DNA of 9,643 bases from Alcaligenaceae bacterium (GTDB lineage: Bacteria; Pseudomonadota; Gammaproteobacteria; Burkholderiales; Burkholderiaceae_B). A program made the translations under genes and the position numbers. The stretch is taken from the NCBI GenBank assembly GCA_029265335.1, contig JAJUJN010000056.1:1-9643 (forward strand). Direction: 5' to 3'. The notes under the pieces are model-generated. The model saw only the letters and a program-made list of their open reading frames with translations. It had not been told where the DNA came from and made no database searches. The number at the start of each line of letters is the position of its first letter. Position 1 is the first letter of the stretch. Below, one piece after another: positions 7,706-9,643 of the stretch.

Positions 7706-7712
7706 CCGCGCA

Positions 7713-9643
7713 ATGCGCTTGGTGGCACCCGTTTTCTTCTTGTTCCGTACGCTCGTTGTGGTGTTGGTGGCGCTGTACTTTGTGCTGGCCATAGGTGTGA
7801 TCACCTTGCGCTATGTCGTGCTGCCACAGGTTGACACCTGGCTTCCCCAAGTCGAATTGGCCGCCAGCCGAGCCCTTGGGCTCGACGTCGAGATTCAAGC
7901 GTTGTCGGCCAGCTGGCATCGGCTTCACCCCGAACTGGAGCTGGCCGAAGTCACGCTGCGCGACAGCGAAGGTCAGGTGGTGTTGGCGCTGCCGCAGGTG
8001 CGCGCGCGCCTCTCGTGGCAAACCGTGATTCGACAGCGCCCCGAGCTACTGCATCTGTGGATCGACGCGCCTCAACTGTCGGTGCGGCGTTCGGCAGACG
8101 GCACGGTGGCGCTGGCGGGCATTCCGCTGTTCCATACCGATCCCAACCGGGCGGGAGATGCACTCGACTCCCCAGAAGTCGACCAGGCGCCGCGAGGCGA
8201 CGAAGCGGAAAGCGGCGCGCTCGCTTGGTTGCGGAATCAGCGCGATATTCAAGTGCACGACGCCCGGCTCGAGTGGGTCGATGCCACCGGGCAATTGCCC
8301 TCGACGGTGCTGGAGTCTGTGGATTTGCGTTGGCGCTCGGGCCGCCTGCGGGGTCAAAGGCTGGCTCTGCAGGTGCCGGGTTCGTTTCCGGGCGGCGAAA
8401 ACCTCGATATTCGCGTGCATTGGCGTGAGGGTCTGCTGGCCCACCTCGCCCACCCCGCGAATTGGGGCGATTGGCGTGGCGCGGTTTACGTAGCGGCGAG
8501 CCGCGCCAATCTGGCCTGGTGGCGGCCGTGGTTGGGCGCGCGCGCGCCGGTTCATCTGCAGGGTTTGGCGGCCTTTCGACTGTGGGGGGAGTTCGAGGCC
8601 GATGTCGCGCCGCGCTGGCACGGCAACTTGGCGCTGCGCAACGTCAGCTGGCAAGGCTTGCCACGTGGCCCCGCGCTCGCGTTGAGCGCCGCCGCCGCCA
8701 AAGTGCAGGTCAGCGAAGGCGACTTGCAACTGCAGTGGCAGGCCAGTCAGGGTCTCTTGGCCCTGCCGCGAGTTTTTGCTCATCCCCTGCCGCTGGAATC
8801 GTCTACAGGTTCGGCCAGCAGTCCGTTGCAGGAATTTCCGGATGCCTGGGAGTTCCATGAAGTGGTCATGCACGCTGGGCGGCCCGGCGAGCGGGCAGGG
8901 GGCGTGCTGCAAGGAGAGTGGCGCGCCACCCACGACTCACCGCTGGGCGTGGCGCGGCTCAAGGGTGAGTTGCTGCATGGTGAAGTGGGCGCCATCACCC
9001 GGTTCACCCCGTTGCAAGCCAATGACGAAGTCAGTGAATGGTTGCGCGGTGCGCTGCGGGCCGGCTCGCTCATCTCGGGGCACTTCGAGCTCGAAGGCCC
9101 CTTGCAGCACTTCCCGTTCGCCGAGGAGTCGGCCGCGTTGGGTCATTTCCACCTGGCGGCCGAAGTGAGCGATGTGGCGATCGACATCGTGCCCGACGAG
9201 CAACCGGGTTGGCCGTTGTTCTCGCAGCTTTCCGGCCAACTCACGATCGACGCCGATGACTTGTTCGCCGAGGTTGAGCAAGGCGAAATCCGGCTCGACA
9301 GCACCCGCATTGCGATCGAGCCCTCGCGTTTGAGCATTATCGACATGGATTCGAATTCCAGGCTCGACGTGCAAGCCAATACCCAGGGCGAAGCTGCGGC
9401 CTATCTTGCCTGGCTCAAGGCCTCGCCGCTGTTGGCAGCCATGGATGAAATACCGGAAGATCTGACGCTGAGCGGAAATCTCAGCGTCCCGGTTCGGGTG
9501 CAATTGCCGCTGGGCGAAGACGAAGATATCGCTGAGCGGCTGCAGGTGGAGGGCGCCGTACAACTGGCGGGGAATTCCTTGTCGCTCCAGTCATGGCCCG
9601 ACGCTTTGGACGATCTGCAAGGGCGAGTGGATTTCAGCCGCAA
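7713..9643 (+). CDS. yhdP: YhdP-family envelope protein, N-terminal 643 residues (C-terminus beyond window)
   Basis: Member of the YhdP/TIGR02099 group of AsmA-like (DUF3971) proteins. In E. coli YhdP is anchored in the inner membrane and acts, redundantly with TamB and YdbH, in moving phospholipid to the outer membrane. I translated it from the ATG at 7713 and it remains open to the right edge. A hydrophobic segment at about residues 7-31 ([20 protein letters not shown] and following) is the single N-terminal membrane anchor. Then come the family-typical [20 protein letters not shown] (37-56) and an amphipathic, strand-rich region with recurring LxLxxV-type patterns (for example [18 protein letters not shown]), as expected for the periplasmic beta groove. 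Residues about 142-171 form an acidic, probably disordered insertion. Full-length relatives are roughly 1250-1400 residues, so about half is missing. No Cys occurs in the visible part. Divergent from glnE, an arrangement I recall from betaproteobacteria. Confidence 0.9.
   Translation, partial: MRLVAPVFFLFRTLVVVLVALYFVLAIGVITLRYVVLPQVDTWLPQVELAASRALGLDVEIQALSASWHRLHPELELAEVTLRDSEGQVVLALPQVRARLSWQTVIRQRPELLHLWIDAPQLSVRRSADGTVALAGIPLFHTDPNRAGDALDSPEVDQAPRGDEAESGALAWLRNQRDIQVHDARLEWVDATGQLPSTVLESVDLRWRSGRLRGQRLALQVPGSFPGGENLDIRVHWREGLLAHLAHPANWGDWRGAVYVAASRANLAWWRPWLGARAPVHLQGLAAFRLWGEFEADVAPRWHGNLALRNVSWQGLPRGPALALSAAAAKVQVSEGDLQLQWQASQGLLALPRVFAHPLPLESSTGSASSPLQEFPDAWEFHEVVMHAGRPGERAGGVLQGEWRATHDSPLGVARLKGELLHGEVGAITRFTPLQANDEVSEWLRGALRAGSLISGHFELEGPLQHFPFAEESAALGHFHLAAEVSDVAIDIVPDEQPGWPLFSQLSGQLTIDADDLFAEVEQGEIRLDSTRIAIEPSRLSIIDMDSNSRLDVQANTQGEAAAYLAWLKASPLLAAMDEIPEDLTLSGNLSVPVRVQLPLGEDEDIAERLQVEGAVQLAGNSLSLQSWPDALDDLQGRVDFSR
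7869..7884. repeat. Intragenic near-palindrome in yhdP sharing arms with the glnE cluster
   Basis: CGAGCCC (7869-7875) and GGGCTCG (7878-7884) flank TT. The arm sequence is the same as that of the hairpins at 6212-6251 in glnE. Here it encodes the Ala-Leu-Gly-Leu stretch near residue 55. Confidence 0.45.

Larger units (their letters stand above)
7597..7712. promoter_or_regulatory. glnE-yhdP divergent intergenic region
   Basis: A short head-to-head gap (116 bp with the glnE start used here; only 26 bp if glnE starts at 7686). Its centre (about 7656-7684) is AT-rich compared with everything around it and contains TATAAA and an AAGCTT. Both genes must be transcribed from here or from inside each other's coding regions. 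No good -35 box was found for either direction. Confidence 0.45.

Noticed and set aside
8536..8547. Alternating GC tract of 12 bp (possible Z-DNA or microsatellite)
   Set aside because: Short, in frame, encodes Gly-Ala-Arg-Ala, and is expected in sequence of this composition.
8046..9563. Minus-strand open frames opposite yhdP (8046-8933 and 8937-9563)
   Set aside because: Antisense shadows; the plus-strand YhdP-family frame is continuous with a membrane anchor and family features.

Overview
The window reads as an ordinary core-chromosome segment of a GC-rich Gram-negative proteobacterium, most likely a betaproteobacterium of the Burkholderiales type. The reasons are the pairing of a branched-chain aminotransferase gene with a tiny CHCC zinc-finger gene, the head-to-head placement of glnE and a YhdP-family envelope gene, and uniformly G/C-ending codons. 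The taxonomic call is inference from gene order, because no rRNA or other marker gene is present. I found no tRNA, rRNA, insertion sequence, CRISPR array, phage gene or obvious horizontally acquired block.

Layout: six genes run leftward on the minus strand and one runs rightward. From right to left on the minus strand they are glnE (4765-7596), ilvE (3780-4700), a CHCC zinc-finger gene (3571-3771), yheT (2485-3546), glpD (803-2362) and glpK (1-806, C-terminus cut by the window edge). The plus-strand gene is a yhdP/TIGR02099-type gene (7713-9643, cut by the right edge), divergent from glnE.

Likely transcription units: ilvE, the zinc-finger gene and yheT are separated by only 8 and 24 bp and can be read from a promoter with a consensus TATAAT box at 4745-4750. 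glpD and glpK overlap by 4 bp (ATGA) and form a glycerol-utilisation unit after a 122-bp gap in which I see no convincing promoter or terminator. glnE and yhdP diverge from a short region (7597-7712) holding an AT-rich core, a TATAAA box and a short direct repeat.

Functions: glycerol catabolism (GlpK makes sn-glycerol 3-phosphate, GlpD oxidises it to dihydroxyacetone phosphate), branched-chain amino acid transamination (IlvE), nitrogen control by reversible adenylylation of glutamine synthetase (GlnE), envelope lipid homeostasis (YhdP family), and a poorly characterised alpha/beta hydrolase (YheT family).

No new multi-gene system is evident. The points most worth a second look are a GlpK whose fructose-1,6-bisphosphate loop lacks the E. 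coli arginine, a three-part inverted-repeat cluster in the interdomain linker of glnE, and possible operator-like repeats in the two main intergenic regions.
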